Origin: Stenocarpella maydis | Taxonomy: Eukaryota > Ascomycota > Sordariomycetes > Diaporthales > Diaporthaceae | Reading direction: 5' to 3' | DNA: 64,000 bases | NCBI GenBank assembly: GCA_002270565.1 | Contig: NQMI01000141.1 | Location: 1-64,000 of the forward strand | Shown here: positions 34,655 to 46,817 of the stretch, in pieces | Numbering within the stretch: the stretch's first letter is position 1 | Layout: each line of letters starts with the position of its first letter | Position numbers and translations under genes: made by a program | Notes under the pieces: model-generated | What the model saw: the letters and a program-made list of their open reading frames with translations, nothing else | What the model was told of the DNA's origin: nothing | Database searches by the model: none

Positions 34655-37612
34655 TCAACCTCTTGACAAGGAAGAAAAGAAGAGTCCTCTGGCTTCTTCC
34701 TGGGGAAAGAAGTCGAAAGAAAGGAGAATAAGAGAAGGACCCTACCAATTGATACGGACTCCTTCTGTGTACTCTGGGGATTCGATCGAGCTCCTTTTTT
34801 TCTGGCTGGGGAAGAAAGGGTTGGGTGGAGGGGGTGAGGCCGAGCACAGCAGGACAGGTCACTGACGGGATGCTAGGCTGCAAGGTGGAGAGGATTGTCG
34901 TCTGGATGGTGTGGGTGAAGACAGACAGCAGTGAGGAAAAGAGGAGGAGGGAAAGACGTAGGCGAGGGACAGAGGAGCAAGAGAACAGCGGGCATTGAAA
35001 TAGTCTGTTTTGCGGAGGGGGAGACGGACCGTTTCCTGGCCCATCAACGGTTGCTACTGGCTGTTGCTGCTTGGCTGCAGAGCGCAGAGCGCAGAGCCAT
35101 ATGAGAGATGATTGATCGACCTGCCTGTGCTGTGTTTACTTGGGGTGGAGCCGGCGCCAGCTCTCTTTGTTTACACCCTACTGTGTACGTACCTGGGTAC
35201 CAGCCCAACCCCCTTCCCTCCCACACAGAGCACAGCTGGTTTGGGGGTCGTGCTTCGTGTAAACTATTAGCGGGCAGGGATCATAGCTCCGGATAACCTT
35301 TTGAACCCCTGCCCATTGGGTCCAGGTACGCTGGCCCAGTTTCTCCCAGCCCGGCTCGGCGCGCGAGTGTGTGCTCAACTGCACAGGCAGTGCTACCAGT
35401 TGGCCCAGGCCACTCTATCCCATCCAAAGCCAGCCCCAGCCCAGCCAAGCTCAGTTTGTCCCTGGCTGCAGTCTGCAGCGCACAACGGAGGCATCAATCA
35501 CACCCGCGAGATGAGCTACCGTCGTCTCCCGTACCGTTGATCACGACTGCGCGTCTTCTTGTTACACGTCGGCACAGCAGAGCCGTCATCATCAAGGCAC
35601 TGGCCCAGCACTAGAAGCTGTCTAGGCAGCCCAGGGAAAATGGGACGGGCACCAACGCCATCTCGGGCCATGGCATGGGACACTGCGCCCCGTGTCAGGT
35701 CGACCAAAGCCCAACCACCATCTTTCCTGATTGAGCCTCGATCTGTGTGTGATTTCTGGTCTGGCCCTGTGGGAGTGGGAACGCTGCACCACGCTGCACC
35801 CTGCTGCACTGCAGAGCACATCAGCGAGGTACAAATGCTGATGGCTGGGGAGGTGGGCCGTCCGCCTCGACCATACCAAACCACGGACTACCGACGCCAC
35901 TACGGAGTACACCTACAACACATGTGGCCATCCGCCCTGCCGCCCTGCCGCCCTTTTGGGGAATACGACGCGCCCTTTTTAAATTCAGCAGGCTGGGGAT
36001 GAGGAGATGCCCTGGTTGGTTCTTCAACGGCCCTCACACACAGCCCGTCTCTTTTTCTTCTGCATGCATGTCTGAGAGATCAGGGCAAGCGTGGACCGAA
36101 CCCATTGGGCCTCCACAATCATGGGCGAGCTGACCATCCACGACTTATGCATGTGCTGTGCTCGAGCCCAATTCGTCGGAACCTTTATAAGTTAGCAGAG
36201 GATGGGGTAACGCGTCACAAATCCTGGATTGCATGTGAGTCTTTTCTTGTCCGCCCCAGACTCCTGCTGACATCTCAAGCACTTGCAAGACTTCAATCAC
36301 TGCGAGCCCTCAAGCTGCTCCTCTTCACCCACGAGAAGCTCTCCTCAGCTTATTGGAGATCTGCGGGCCAGCCACAAGGACCTTGACAGCTCCGATCATG
36401 CAGGGGGCCCGTCGTTGCCATAGGAACGCTCGGCGCTAACGGATGCTCAATGCAACTACACCGTCCAGGACGGGCAGGACGCTTAGCTCTCGGCGGTTGG
36501 CAAAATATCCAAGGGGTCCTTGATGTGCCGGATCCTGATGGTTGAATTTGCACCTGATTAAGAGACACAACTTTATTTCAAGATCGTGAGTGTCTACTAT
36601 CAAATCCTATACCAGATGCTACATATCGCAGTCGTCTCTTAATATCGAAGGTCTCCCCCCTCTCTCGATTAAGGTGATTCCAAGTCGGCCGGCAGATGGT
36701 TGGTCGAGTCTGATCAGAAGATCGCGTGGCGCCGGTGTTTTATTTGGGAGCACACAGGCGGAAACCCGAACGAGCCGTCGAAGAAGCACAAAACGTGCAA
36801 CGGTCAGGCTACCATCCCGCAAGGAGTTGAGGTGTACGTGGGAGGGAAAGATGGCGAGCTGAAACTGTTGTGATGCTTCCTCAGGTGAAGAGCATCTGCC
36901 TGAGTGGCGCTCCTTCCTTGAGGTAGCAAAGCTCAGCTATGCCCGGTCAGTTTGGCGAGGAAAAGACAAGCAATACAGCCCTGCTGAGGCTGGCCTTGAT
37001 CCTAAGCAGAGATGGTCCCGATCTGCTGAAGCATCGGCCTGTTGCCAGGTACGTGACACAGGTTTGAACTTGCAGCGTGAATTCCTGGCGGGAGTAATTG
37101 CCAGTACAATTGTACCTACTGAATAGGCCACCAGTGCAGGGCATACGGCATGGGCTGCGATCAAAGTGTCTACCATGCGATATGACAATGCTGTGCTTGA
37201 AGGAACGTCCAGGTGCGGAATTAGGAGGAAGTATTTAAGCTTTATACACATTGAGTATCCGGAGCAGTTACTTAGGTCTCGAGAACTGGCTGAAGATCTG
37301 TAGGTTAAGGGAAAGGCCATGTTAGTATGATTGCTTGTGCCATCATACACAGTAATGCTTGGGCATTTGGGTGGGTGGGGGTAGGGTCATGTATTAACAT
37401 GAGGGTCCGGGTTTGGATGACGTACCCCCCTAGGTGATGTCAGACGCCCCACTATCCCCATTATGTACCAGACTACCAATGCACATGCACTGATTGACTG
37501 CCGAATCGAGCTCGCCGAGCGCAAATTTCGAGTCACATCACCACCCTCACCACCAGTCCAGAAACAGTCGTCTCTCGCTGTGGCTCAGAGACACTGTATC
37601 AAGGCGCCCAAA
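34655..37612. other. Divergent intergenic region between hex1 and rqc2
   Basis: Nearly 3 kb with no supported gene. It should hold the missing start exon and promoter of hex1 (left part, pyrimidine-rich on the minus strand) and the promoter of rqc2 (right part). Open frames of 60-147 codons on both strands have no motif. Confidence 0.5.
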
Positions 37613-40600
37613 ATGAAGCAGCGCTTCTCTTCTCTGGACGTCAAGGTATGTTCCACCGCTGTCGCGCCGTAGGTTTGTAGGGGTGAGAGGTGTCGCTGAC
37701 GCGCATTCGACTTGTTCTCAGGCCATCACCAATGAGCTTTCGCAAGCTCTTGTCGGCCTTCGGCTTGCCAATATATACGACATAGCCTCAAAGAAGTTCC
37801 TCCTCAAGTTCGCGAGCTCCGGGAAGAAGGAGCAACTGATCGTCGACTCTGGCTTCCGCATTCACACTACCGAGTTCACGCGCCCCACCGCCGCCGCCCC
37901 TTCGGCCTTTACCTCTCGCCTCAGGAAGTTCCTCAAGACTCGGCGATGTACCTCTCTGTCACAGATTGGCACGGACAGGATTTTAGAGTTGCAATTCAGC
38001 GATGGCACCTATCGGTTGTTTCTCGAGTTCTTTGCGTCTGGAAACGTCATCCTTACCGATGCGGACCTCAAGATCCTGGCAATATTGCGGACCGTCCACG
38101 AGGGAGAGGGCCAAGAGCCCCAGAGGGTCGGCCTGACGTACAGCCTCGAGAACCGCCAGAATTACGGAGGTGTCCCACCTCTGACCAAAGAGCGAATACG
38201 AGAAGCGTTGCAGAAATCAGTCGCCAAGGTGGAAGCCACGGACGCCTCCAAGAAGAAACCCAAGAGGAAGGCGGGAGATGAGCTTCGGAGGGGATTGGCG
38301 ACAACTATAGAGGAACTGCCACCCATAGTGGTCGATCATGCCTTCGAAGCCACCGGGTTTGAACCGACCACCAAGCCAGCTGACGTGCTCGAGAGCGAGA
38401 CCTTGTTCGACGCACTATTCAAGTCGTTGGAAGAGGCCAGGAGGATAGTCGACGGTATTACGGGGTCAACGAACTGCAAAGGATACATCATTGCAAAGAG
38501 ACGTGAGCCTAAGGCAGCAGAGCCGACGCAGTCACAAGGGGACAAGCCATCCAGTCTGCTCTACGAAGATTTCCAACCCTTCGTGCCCCGAAAGTTTGAG
38601 AATGATGACACATACACAATTCTGACATTCGATAACTACAACAAGACTGTAGACGAGTTCTTCTCGTCCATCGAGGGACAGAAGCTCGAATCAAGACTCA
38701 ATGACAAGGAAGCTGCTGCCAAGCGCAAGCTAGAGGCCGTCCGAGAAATACAAGAACAAAAGGTGGAAGGCCTCAAGCAAGCACAGATCCTCAATATGCG
38801 CAAGGCTGGCGCCCTTGAGGCCAACGTCGACCGGGTACAGGAGGCCATGGACGCTGTCAACGGCCTCATAGCGCAGGGCATGGACTGGGTGACCGTTGGC
38901 AAGCTCATTGAGAGAGAGCAGAAGCGGCGGAATCCAGTCGCTCATATCATCAAACTGCCCTTGAATCTAGAACAAAACACGATGACGCTGCTTCTCGCCG
39001 AGGAGGAGAACGAAGAAGATAGCGAAGCAGATGAGGACCAGACTTCTGAGGACGACAGTGATGATGAGAGAGACAGCCGAAAGAAGGTCGAATCGAAGCT
39101 TGCCATCGAGATCAATCTTGGACTCTCGCCGTACGCCAATGCCCGCGAATATTATGACCAGAAGAAGACGGCTGCAGAAAAGGAGCAAAAGACCATCGGC
39201 CATTCGGAGATGGCTTTGAAGAGTGCTGAAAAGAAGATTGCCGAAGACCTCAAGAAGGGACTCAAGCAAGAGAAGCCGGTCCTGCACCAACTGCGCCGCC
39301 AGAGCTGGTTCGAAAAGTTCATATGGTTCATTTCCTCTGATGGCTACCTTGTCCTGGGTGGCAGAGATGCCATGCAGAACGAGATGTTGTACAAGAGATA
39401 CCTGCGCAAGGGAGATGTATATGTTCATGCTGACATGCACGGTGCTGCATCCGTCATCGTCAAAAACAACCCCAAAACACCGGATGCCCCCATCCCCCCT
39501 TCCACTCTGTCGCAAGCTGGCAGCTTGTCAGTCTGCTCTTCAAGCGCTTGGGACTCGAAAGCTGGGATGGGAGCTTGGTGGGTCAATGCCGAGCAGGTCT
39601 CGAAATCCGCCCCTGCAGGAGAGTTCTTGCCCTCCGGAAGCTTTATGGTGCGAGGTGCAAAGAACTTCCTGCCTCCGCAGCCACTGATACTTGGATTTGG
39701 CTTCTTGTTCAAAATCAGCGAGGAGAGCAAGGGTAACCACCTCAAGCACAGGCTGACGGTTGCGGAGCCTTCACCGGCCAAAAGTATCCAGGAGACTCAA
39801 AGACACGAGGCTGAGCTTGCTGCAGAGGTTGCCGACCTCGAGCGAGAGGTGGCACAGCATGAACATGACGAGAAGAACGACTCGGACGGCGACCTCGACG
39901 AAAACGAGAGCTCCCAAAGAGAGAACCCGCTACAAACGAATGGCGATGATGAGTCAAACAGTGGTGACGACATCGACTCACAAACCGACGACGAGGGTCA
40001 TATCGACCCCGAGATAGACCACGTGAAAGACAATGTGAAAGATCTCAGCCTCGAAGAGCCTGCTGAATTGATGATGTCGGGTGCCTTAGCTTCTGATGGG
40101 GGTGAGCATGAGAACCCGTTCACGGATGGTGTGAATGGTGACAAGACTGCCACGCCGGAGGCTGGATCGGAGGCTGAAGACATGGGATCAGAGACGGACA
40201 CCAAGGCTCACACTGAGGCGTCCAGGGCCTCCACTGCAACTACTTCAAAACAGGCAAAGGAACAGAAGCAAAAGAACGCCCCAGCGAAACGTGGCAAGAA
40301 GAACAAGCAAAAGAAGATTGCCGCCAAGTACAAGGACCAAGACGAGGAAGACCGTGCCATGCACGAGGAGCTCATCGGCGCCACCAAGGGCCGCGAAAAG
40401 GCCGAGGCAGAAGCCAGGGCCAAGGCGGAGCGCCTGGCGGAGGAGGAAGCCCGGCGCGAGCGCCGCAAGATGGCCCAGCAGAAACAGCAGAGAAAGGTCG
40501 CCGAGCACGAGGAGATCCGCAAGCTGATGCTCGACGAAGGCATCGAGGTGCTGGACGACGCGGAGGAGCAGGCGTCCACGCCCCTCGACTCGCTGGTCGG

Positions 40601-41003
40601 CACGCCGCTCCCCGGCGACGAGATCCTCGAGGTCATACCCACGTGTGCGCCGTGGGCGGCGATGGCCAAGTGCAAGTACAAGGTGAAGCTCCAGCCCGGG
40701 TCGACCAAGAAGGGTAAGGCGCTCAAGGACATCCTGGAGAGGTGGAAGATGGAGGCGGGGAAGAAGGGCAACCTCGACGAGCACTCCCGCGACTCGGAGA
40801 GGATGTGGCCGCGAGAGGTGGAGCTGATCAAGACGGTCAAGCCGGAGGATGTGAACAACGTGGTCCCCGTGGGCAAGCTGACGGTGATGATGAGTGGTGG
40901 TGCGAGTGGGAGGTCTGGCGGTGGAGGAGGCGGGAAGGGGTCCAAAGGGGGTGGAAACCAGGCCAAGGGGGGCAAAGGCGGCAAGGGTGGGAAGAAGAAG
41001 TAA
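37613..41003 (+). CDS. rqc2: Rqc2/Tae2 (NEMF family), ribosome quality control subunit 2
   Basis: Rqc2 binds the stalled 60S subunit with peptidyl-tRNA, helps recruit the Ltn1 ubiquitin ligase and directs CAT-tail addition. CDS: 37,613-37,645 and 37,722-41,003, with a 76 bp intron (GTATGT...CTCAG), giving 1,104 residues. Exon 1 encodes MKQRFSSLDVK, the invariant family start; the frame also stays open through the intron, so a 5' start within it would be wrong. D9 and the pair D96-R97 (in IGTDRILEL) correspond to the yeast residues needed for CAT-tailing. The order is NFACT-N, a coiled coil (about 345-420), an acidic linker, NFACT-R from about residue 538 (SWFEKFIWFISSDGY, HADMHGA), an acidic and Lys-rich region, NFACT-C (about 955-1,060, with CAPWAAMAKCKYKVKL) and a Gly/Lys-rich tail. 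Confidence 0.97.
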
Positions 41004-41818
41004 GCGCCTTATTTATCGGTATACCATGCATGTAGAGGGCGTCCGATCATCATAAGAGGACTTTTGCAATGAGCTGCCTATCGATGGTCCTGGTAACTTG
41101 GCCTTTCCATAAGAATCCCAAAATCGAAGTGAGACCAGCAGCCAGGCTATTTCTGCAGTAAGTCACCCAAGAAGTATACTGCTAACAAAGCCTAGGCCAG
41201 CCCTGGCAGAGCATCAAGTGTTGCAGTGGGCAACATGTGAGGAAGGACCCGTAGTACTGACTGAGGGCACGACAGGAGCCGAGCACGACAGTGAACCTCA
41301 AACGAGTCATCCCCTCTTGGAAAGAGCTTGTTCGGAACAGTTAATGGGCGTTCGTTTGAACTATCAGTCACTGACCATTCCGAGCATTATTCATAGCATA
41401 GATTGCAGGCCATCCTCCCTCTTCCCTTGCCTCTGCTTTCCTCTTGGCTAACCAAAGCCCAGCTACGTCAACCATAGCTGTAGTTATGATCTCCCAGCTC
41501 GCCCCAACACATCACATACAGGCGACTACAAGCTGTCCCCACTCCACCAACATTACTATATATTGCCCCCTGAGATATTATTTCGTTTCACTGCTCCCCG
41601 ATATGAGGTGATTCATGGAAAACTTGTCTGATTCGATTGTAGTTGAGGGCTTTAGGTCACGTGCCGAGCGACGTCTCTCTAGCTTCAAGACGAGGGTCAA
41701 TAAATACACCTTCCGACACATCTCGCCTAGCACTTCCCCTCAGACAAGCCACCGTGATCGCCCAACCGAGGTGCACCGTGAAGGTTGGAAGGGAACCTCA
41801 TTCTGACCAAGGGACACG
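41004..41818. other. Intergenic region between rqc2 and the reductase gene
   Basis: It should contain the rqc2 terminator and the promoter of the reductase-like gene. No open frame with a motif is seen. Confidence 0.5.
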
Positions 41819-42974
41819 ATGGCTGGGCTGGGGCCTTTGTTAGTCTCACCGCTCATTGAGCTGACTGTGCTCGCACTCCACCTCGTTCTGCCCGCGCGCG
41901 AGATCGACGGATACGTCCTCGACCCCAAGGGGAAGCCTCTCCGGTACCGATTGTAAGTGTGCCCCCGATGACACCGGGCGATAGTGATCACTGACAGGCT
42001 TTAGAAACGGTATACCAGTCATCATCACATCAGTCCTCGCATGGTCCGGCCTCTGCTGGGCCGGTGTGCTCCCATGGGGCTACCTCTACGCGCACAACAC
42101 CACCGCGTGCCTGGTCGCCCTCATCATCGGCCTGGCGTTCAGCGCCTGGACCACCGCCAAGGGCCCGAGGCGGTCCCCCAGCATCCTTGCTGATTACTTC
42201 CTCGGCACGATCGACAACCCCCGCGCCGTGGTCGCCGGCCGCGTCCTCGACGCCAAGATGTACCTCTACCTCGTCGGCGCGGTGCACCTCGAGCTGAACC
42301 TCCTCAGCTACGCGGCCGCGCACCGCGCGTCGTCGCCCGACCCGAACCCGGGTGTCGCGCTGTCGGCGGCGCTGCTCACCTGGTTCGTCGCCGAGTACCT
42401 TTGGTGGGAGAACGTGCACCTGTACACGTACGACTTCTTCGCCGAGCGCGTGGGCGTCAAGCTGGGCTTCGGCTGCCTCTGCTTCTACCCCTTCTTCTAC
42501 CCCGTCGCCATCCTGGCCGCGGCCCGCCTGCCCAGCCCCAACCGCGGCGCCGCCTACCACGCCCTCGCCGCCGCCGTCTACTTCGCCGGCTGGTCCCTGA
42601 GCCGCGGGCCGAACCTGCAGAAGTACTGGTTCAAGCGCCGCGTCGCGCCCCCGGCCGCGCTGGCGCCACTTGGTCTGTCGCCGGTGAGGACGGTCAGGTC
42701 TGCCGACGGGAGGCACGAGCTGCTCTGCGGGGGGTTCTGGGGCGTGTCTCGCCATGTCAACTATCTGGGCGAGACGCTTGAGGCGGTTGGAATTGTGCTG
42801 GCTCTTGGCCATCCGGTGGATGCCCTGATCCCATGGCTGTACCCGCTATACTACGTTCTCTTGTTCGTCACCCGCGAGAGAGATGACGATAAACGTTGTC
42901 GGGAGAAGTATGGCGCCTTGTGGGATGAATACTGCCGCAAGGTGCCCTATAGGATCATTCCCTACGTCTACTAA
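41819..42974 (+). CDS. ERG4/ERG24-family sterol-reductase-like membrane protein
   Basis: This family reduces sterol C14, C24(28) or C7 double bonds with NADPH in the ER membrane. CDS: 41,819-41,952 and 42,005-42,974, with a 52 bp intron (GTAAGT, branch CACTGAC, TTTAG), giving 367 residues. Seen in order: YRLNGIPVI (the family has Y.LNG), DYFLGTIDNPR (D.(F/Y).G...NPR), TYDFFAERVGVKLGFG, GWSLSRGPNLQKYWFKR, then FWGVSRHVNYLGETLEA and the C-terminal signature RDDDKRCREKYGALWDEYC followed by VPYRIIPYVY. Many hydrophobic segments lie between. It is shorter than typical fungal ERG24 (roughly 430-490 residues) and the motifs deviate, so it is probably a paralogue rather than the housekeeping enzyme. 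It lies tail-to-tail with carRA, which suggests but does not prove a role with isoprenoid products. Confidence 0.85.
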
Positions 42975-43589
42975 TGCCTCATGGCTTGCTTCAGATTGAC
43001 GCTTGCGGTGCTAATCTTCGCACTGGGCTCAAGGCGGCATTGAGGATTTATTAGTTGGCTTCGTGGAGAAAGCCGAGTGTCGTTGGTGGGAAGTGACCTG
43101 ATGGATTCGTTCAGCATGCGCTGAACAGGCTTCCATCGGGGCTTAATGAGCATGACATTCAGAAAAGGAGTATACAATTAAGATATCGATAAGACGGTAG
43201 ACTAGAAGCCCTGTAAGCTATTTCGTTAGAACGACATGGCTTCTACGTACTTAGTTACCTGGCAATGTGCAGAAAGATATGCTTATGATGAGGTGCGAGC
43301 GCTTGCCAGCAATGCTCGTGATTCCTGTCTCAAAGAAAGCCATCGATGGCTTAACCGTTGAGAAGTGACGGCGTCGCAAGTCTCAGTTCAAGCCCCAAGC
43401 CGAACGACGAGACCGCGAATGGCTGATGGCACTAGTGATCTGTGGAAAGATCATAGACTTGATGCATAAATAAGCACCACGGTTGACTAAACTCATCAAC
43501 TGCTGCCTTACCTATGCCATTGTACAGCATCTATGGCTCCAGGGTATCAACAAGATCGTCCAGCAGGAACAGAACAAGGAATACACCGA
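42975..43589. other. Convergent intergenic region
   Basis: It lies between the stops of the reductase-like gene and carRA and holds only 3' UTR-type sequence. No gene is seen. Confidence 0.5.
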
Positions 43590-45555
43590 TTATGCATCCA
43601 ATAACGCTCTCAATGCGACCCTCATTCTCCTCAGCTTCGGCACCGTTGCACGTGTTGGCCTGCCCTTGACAACTCCAAATGATTCTGGACCAACCTTCTT
43701 CTCGAGAAGGATCCTCCCAATCTCCATATAACTCTCGACTGCGACCATCATCGGCCGTCTCGATTCATCAGGAAGCCAGTCCATGGCCGGCTTCGACTCC
43801 GCATATATTGTGAAGGCCTTCTCGAGCAACCTCGCCCGCAGACGCTCAAGACTCCGCAGCCTACTGCTACTGTCATTGGGACGCAGTCCGTCTTTCGCTG
43901 TTGGGGGCTTCGTGATAGTCTCTATGACCATCTCCGGTGTCAGGCCCTCTTCTGACAGCCAGGCCGCCGGTAGATAGACCCTTCCCAGGGCGGCGTCGAC
44001 CGCGATGTCTCTGGCGATGTTGACGAACTGGAGAGCTACTCCCATCCGTCGGGCCGCGGAAGCCACAGCCTCACGGCGGGCCGAGTCTATGGGTACACGA
44101 CTGTGGTACGATATGAGGGCGAGGCAGAGTTCTCCTACTGTCCCGGCCACCTGGCGGCTGTATTGTCGAAGGTCCTGCTCGGTCGCTATGGGAAATGATT
44201 TGTCCTCTTTGCTGAGATGGAAATTCGAATCAGTTCTGAAGCCTTCGAGCAGGAGATATAATGGCCCGGCGGGCATCCGCGAAGCTGGAAGAAGCGTGAG
44301 AGCGGACCTCGCGGAGGGTGGAAACTCGTTGACGACATGTGCCGTGGGCGTGTCTGACTGTTTTGACGGGGTGTTGTCCTTCTGCGATTTATATACCAGG
44401 TCCAGATGCTGGCTCAGCTTGTCAATCCAGATCGAGGTATCCAAACCCTCCGGGGGCTCATCGACCAGATCATCTGCCATGCGGCAATAAGAGTACCTGA
44501 TACAGGATGTTAGGCGTGAATGTGTTCGTCCATGACGCTTCGATCAAGACTCACAGCAAAACCAAATCGATCCTCAAGCGACCCGCAAAGGTCGAACTAG
44601 CCAGATAGAAGCTCCTACTCTTGCGCCAGAGCCTCTCCGCGGCCTCCTGGATGCCACGTATACGCCCCCTGCGCTCCTCAGGCCAGGAAATTAACAAAGC
44701 CTTGATAAGAACGGCGGGTGCGGGACACTCAGGAGCTGATTCAGACATGTCTGGAAAGGCGTCGATGACTGCCAGGGCATTGTCGAAGGCACCCAGCCCG
44801 AATATAACAAGGACATTGGTCGCGGCGAAAAATATGGCCTCCTCCACCTCCAGGCTGCCCCAGACCGTAACGCCGAGCTTGGTTCCAGACTCAATGGACC
44901 ATGTTCCTCGGCGCAGGGCAAGCTCGTCCACGACCCAGAGGTACAGGGTCGGCAGAGTGATCGGCAGGGCAACGCTGGTCCAGGGGAGACGGGCCATAAA
45001 TAGCCCGCCCAGACTCCATGTTAACAGGGCAAAAGGACATGCCCATATCAAGATGAGGCCCAGGTACGTGCCAGGCCCACCGTTTGAGATGAGCCAGGAG
45101 CCCAAAAGCGTGAGGCTGATTATCGTAACCTGGAGCGCCCTGTACACCACCCTCGGGGTCTCCGACGTGGAGTCGAGATACTCGGCGTGAAGCAAGGGCT
45201 TGTTCAACACGTGGTACAGCAGGGACGTTATGTACGTCTGGATAACGAAGAAGAACAGCTCCTCGGCCGGGATAGACACTAAGGACGGCCCGATGACCAC
45301 ATCTGGCGGGTAGGTCCAGACATTGTGCCGGATGAGATAGCTGTCCCAGGGGACGGTGGCTACCACGGCTATGAGGACGAGGATGGAGGTCTGGTACCAG
45401 TGGCGCCGGGTCAGAATAGGGTATGATATGGCCGTCAGCACCGCGGCCAGAGGGATGGTGAATTTGAGATGGCTGTTCAGGGTCAGCACAAGGAAGTTCA
45501 TGCTGGGTGAGAGGGGTTCAACTGAGACATACACCAATGCATAGTCATAGGCCAT
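43590..45555 (-). CDS. carRA: Bifunctional lycopene cyclase/phytoene synthase
   Basis: The C-terminal half condenses two geranylgeranyl diphosphates to phytoene; the N-terminal membrane half cyclises desaturated ends to beta-ionone rings. CDS: 45,555-45,533, 45,472-44,555 and 44,496-43,590, giving 615 residues. The first intron (60 bp, GTATGT...AACAG) is a multiple of three and stays open; removing it gives ALVHLKFTIP, as in known CarRA/AL-2 proteins. The second intron (58 bp, GTGAGT...ATCAG) joins DLVLL to YSYCRMADDLVDE. The cyclase half shows PWDSYLIRHNVWTYPP, IPAEELFFFVIQTYITSL and LRRGTWSIESGTKLG. The synthase half has both Asp-rich motifs, DDLVD and ARDIAVD. Divergent from carB. A TATATATA lies about 65 bp upstream of the start (45,618-45,626). 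Light control is usual for such genes but was not shown here. Confidence 0.97.
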
Positions 45556-46817
45556 CTTGGCTGGTATGCTGTCGTCATATGATCAAGGGAGCATATCTAC
45601 CCGGCGTCTTGAGAAAAAGTTATATATACACAGCTTCGGACTTGAACCAGATGTTTGGTGCGGCGGAGCGAGCGGATCCAACCGACTCAAGGCTCACCCA
45701 GCCGCCTGCGTTGGTGACTTGCTCGCCGGCACGGGGATACTGGCTCATCCACGTCTTCGCGTGCGATGTGCTGGGACGGCGAATGATTGAACTGGAGGGC
45801 AGCTGAGGCGGGAGGCGAGCGGGTGCTTTGGCCCCGAGGTATCGCTAAGCTAAGCCTCGGCGTAGTAAAGGAGGGTGGGAGGAGCCAACAAGTAGGAACG
45901 AAATAAAACTAGAGGAGGCCTAAGAAGAGGCTGGTTAGATCAATGCGCGTTTGGAGGAGTGGGCCGGGGGTTTCCTCTTAATATTTCCCGTTTGGGACAG
46001 CTCTTGAGCTTCAAGGTTTCAGTCGGTGGCCAGCGTCCCAAGGCCCGCGACTGAAGCTCGATCGCAGCCACGAGCAGCAGATTGACGACGCGAGCTGCTG
46101 ATCTGGAAAAGCGGACCGGATCTGGTGCATAGTTTGCTCACAACAACAACAATACTCGGCAACAACAACAGGGTAACAAAGATTCTCGGCCAGCGGAGTG
46201 GATTCCGCCCTTCGCTGGCGTGTTGTTGGCTCCCATAGTGGTGATGTCATAACTATTAATATGGGTGCATCCGTCGTCTTGTTGCATTCCGCTCGGTGCC
46301 GCTGCGAAGGAGACAACGAACCACTCATCACACTACCCGCCGCCTTATTTTCCTGCCCTCTCAACCGACTCCCCTCTCACCTCCGCTGCACAGCTCGAAG
46401 AGGCAAGACAGCTGAGATGGCCCTTGGTAGCCGGACTAAGCCGCCTTGATACTCCCAACGAGGAATCCGACCTCACCTGCTCGACCCACAATTTAGACCT
46501 GTACCGGTCATTGCTCCTGGACACTGCGCCTGGCTCGCTGTGGAATTCGAAACCTGGCCGTCAGTGTGCTATCTTTACCGGTTCTCAGCACTTCGGGCCG
46601 TTCGGATCTCATCCGGGGTCACGGAATTCATTGAGGTTTTGTACAGGAATGCTTGCAGGCCGCCCCAGTCCTCGCACCCACCAAAGGCAGTTAGTAGTTG
46701 GCGTCTGGAGGAATCACCCCATAATTCACCTCACATGTCGAGGTGATTTATCTGCACCATCAGGATTCCCTGTAGCAGTCCAGCAGGCCTCGCCGGACCC
46801 AAAACAGCAATTTCGCC
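45556..46817. promoter_or_regulatory. Shared divergent promoter of carRA and carB
   Basis: The starts of carRA (45,555, minus) and carB (46,818, plus) face away from each other across 1,262 bp. It contains a TATATATA box on the carRA side (45,618-45,626) and CAA-rich short repeats at 46,139-46,170. The longest open frame here (46,265-47,080) overlaps carB in another frame and has no domain. I could not assign white-collar or GATA binding sites with confidence. Confidence 0.7.

Noticed and set aside
37646..37721. Starting rqc2 at the GTG in 37,683
   Set aside because: This lies inside the intron; the conserved MKQRFSSLDVK start sits in the upstream exon.
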